Origin: Bacteroidota bacterium
GTDB taxonomy: Bacteria > Bacteroidota > Bacteroidia > Bacteroidales > JAADGE01
NCBI GenBank assembly: GCA_024277895.1
Contig: JAJRUH010000108.1
Span: 1-45,540, forward strand
DNA length: 45,540 bases
Reading direction: 5' to 3'
Part shown: piece after piece, positions 44,995 to 45,540 of the stretch
Layout: each line of letters begins with the position of its first letter
Numbering within the stretch: the first letter of the stretch is position 1
Translations under genes and position numbers: made by a program
The notes under the pieces: model-generated
What the model was told of the DNA's origin: nothing
What the model saw: only the letters and a program-made list of their open reading frames with translations
The model's database searches: none

Positions 44995-45216
44995 ATGGGA
45001 TTAGCAGGTTTTCCGGAAAAAAGAGGCAGAAAAATTTTAAAAGAAAAAAAACGAACTTTAAAAATAAACGGAGTTTCTTTTACTTTTAATTCGTTGTATT
45101 ATTATGACCCCGATGACGGACATCACTATACAACTACCGAAATAGATACCGAAAATTACAGAAGAGGGAAAGAAGTTATGAAAAAAGCACTCGAAAAACA
45201 TTCACAAAAAAATTAA
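44995..45216 (+). CDS. Small basic protein of unknown function
   Basis: A 73-residue soluble, lysine-rich protein. It has a short beta-hairpin-like centre (LKINGVSFTFNSLYYYDPDD), the histidine pair GHHYTT, and a helical end (ENYRRGKEVMKKALEKHSQ). No family is recognised. It has its own promoter and an excellent terminator, which together with normal codon use argue that it is a real gene. It is the last gene before the right terminal repeat. Confidence 0.6.
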   Translation: MGLAGFPEKRGRKILKEKKRTLKINGVSFTFNSLYYYDPDDGHHYTTTEIDTENYRRGKEVMKKALEKHSQKN

Positions 45217-45218
45217 AT

Positions 45219-45246
45219 AAAAGCCCGACAATTTGTCGGGCTTTTT
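45219..45246 (+). terminator. Terminator after the 73-aa gene
   Basis: A GC-rich stem AAAGCCCGACA/TGTCGGGCTTT with a 3-nt loop and T run, directly after the stop codon. Confidence 0.92.
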
Positions 45247-45254
45247 GTTATAAG

Positions 45255-45443
45255 TAGGGCTTGCTGAAAAGCTCACAGGTGCATTAGATTTCAAGTTTCT
45301 CGTTTGAAGTCGTATATAAATACCTTAAATCCGCAAGTCATCGTATCAATCTGACAACAAACAACCTGTCAGGTTTAAATCTGCTTCGCTTAAATTGAAA
45401 TAGTGATACGATGACTATCAACAGAAAGATGGTGTGCCTGTGG
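45255..45443 (+). repeat. Right copy of the terminal inverted repeat
   Basis: It pairs with 1-108: 68 bp perfect (45255-45322) and 20 bp perfect (45424-45443), with a 101-bp spacer where the left copy has 20 bp. The match may extend further, but the left copy is cut off. The region 45217-45540 contains no gene, only the terminator, this repeat and the hairpin structures listed separately. Confidence 0.85.
45336..45416. repeat. Nested palindrome inside the right repeat copy
   Basis: The perfect 13-bp inverted pair AGTCATCGTATCA (45336-45348) and TGATACGATGACT (45404-45416) encloses a second pair, CTGACA/TGTCAG (45351-45372). This structure fills most of the 101-bp block that is absent from the left copy, as if a small fold-back element had been inserted or exchanged. 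Confidence 0.75.
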
Positions 45444-45461
45444 GCAGCTAAAATATTTTAC

Positions 45462-45509
45462 ACAAGTGCAAGGAAATAGGGTGAAATGAATTAAAAACCT
45501 TGCACTTGT
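45462..45509. repeat. Hairpin outside the right repeat
   Basis: A perfect 12-bp stem ACAAGTGCAAGG/CCTTGCACTTGT with a 24-nt loop lies 18 bp beyond the matched part of the right repeat. It may be a further module of the same repeat family, which cannot be checked because the left copy is truncated. Confidence 0.65.
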
Positions 45510-45540
45510 ATATGTAAATAATCTTATAAGTAACTGAAAC

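Noticed and set aside
1-45443. Whole window as a composite transposon
   Set aside because: The ends are inverted repeats, but no transposase or integrase is present and the cargo includes proS and other likely core genes. Contig breaks at dispersed repeats explain it more simply.

Overview
The window looks like chromosomal DNA from an AT-rich member of the Bacteroidota, probably a Bacteroidales or Flavobacteriia relative. The evidence is two large secreted proteins with type IX secretion (T9SS) C-terminal tails, repeated TAnnTTTG-type -7 promoter elements about 20-50 nt before start codons, no clear Shine-Dalgarno sites, an archaeal/eukaryal-type prolyl-tRNA synthetase, and Bacteroidota-style sulfate-assimilation genes. 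Both ends carry inverted copies of one repeat, so the window may be a whole assembly contig that broke at repeats. I saw no rRNA, tRNA, CRISPR array or intact insertion sequence.

Region 1 (134-11656) is a sulfur block framed by two nearly identical terminators. It is transcribed outward from about 10.3 kb. Leftward run a VOC-fold protein, an APS reductase gene (cysH) broken by one in-frame TAA, a shortened four-helix-bundle protein, cysD, cysN, an SLC13-type transporter, a PLDc_N-like membrane peptide, a short-chain dehydrogenase, cysQ, a DUF202 protein and a threonine-synthase-family enzyme. Rightward runs an alpha-oxoamine synthase of the cysteate/serine acyltransferase type. No sulfite reductase is present. 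My reading, which is inference, is a supply line for sulfonolipids (capnoids): sulfate uptake, APS, sulfite, cysteate, then 3-ketocapnine.

Region 2 (11.8-18.1 kb) holds mostly housekeeping or envelope genes: a conserved unknown protein, a C69 peptidase, proS, a VanX-like dipeptidase lipoprotein and a periplasmic-binding lipoprotein. Region 3 (18.1-22.5 kb) is a very AT-rich defence-like module: a PtuA/PtuB-like (Septu-type) ATPase plus HNH nuclease pair, divergent from an AlbA_2/Schlafen-type regulator, with a strong hairpin in the ATPase leader.

Region 4 (22.6-30.1 kb) has a fused aconitase/isopropylmalate dehydratase-like enzyme, an OmpH-like lipoprotein, a GT2/TraB/Crp run, a Qnr-like pentapeptide protein, an OB-fold membrane protein and a YceI protein. 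Region 5 (30.2-33.9 kb) is a tight operon with a cysteine-dioxygenase-like cupin, a secreted thioredoxin-fold protein, a cysteine-sulfinate/glutamate-type decarboxylase and two unknown proteins. It would fit hypotaurine/taurine formation, giving a second organosulfur theme. Region 6 (33.9-44.8 kb) is a C10 cysteine peptidase divergent from a 2.1-kilo-residue FN3-rich secreted protein, both with T9SS tails, followed by a small unknown gene and the terminal repeats.
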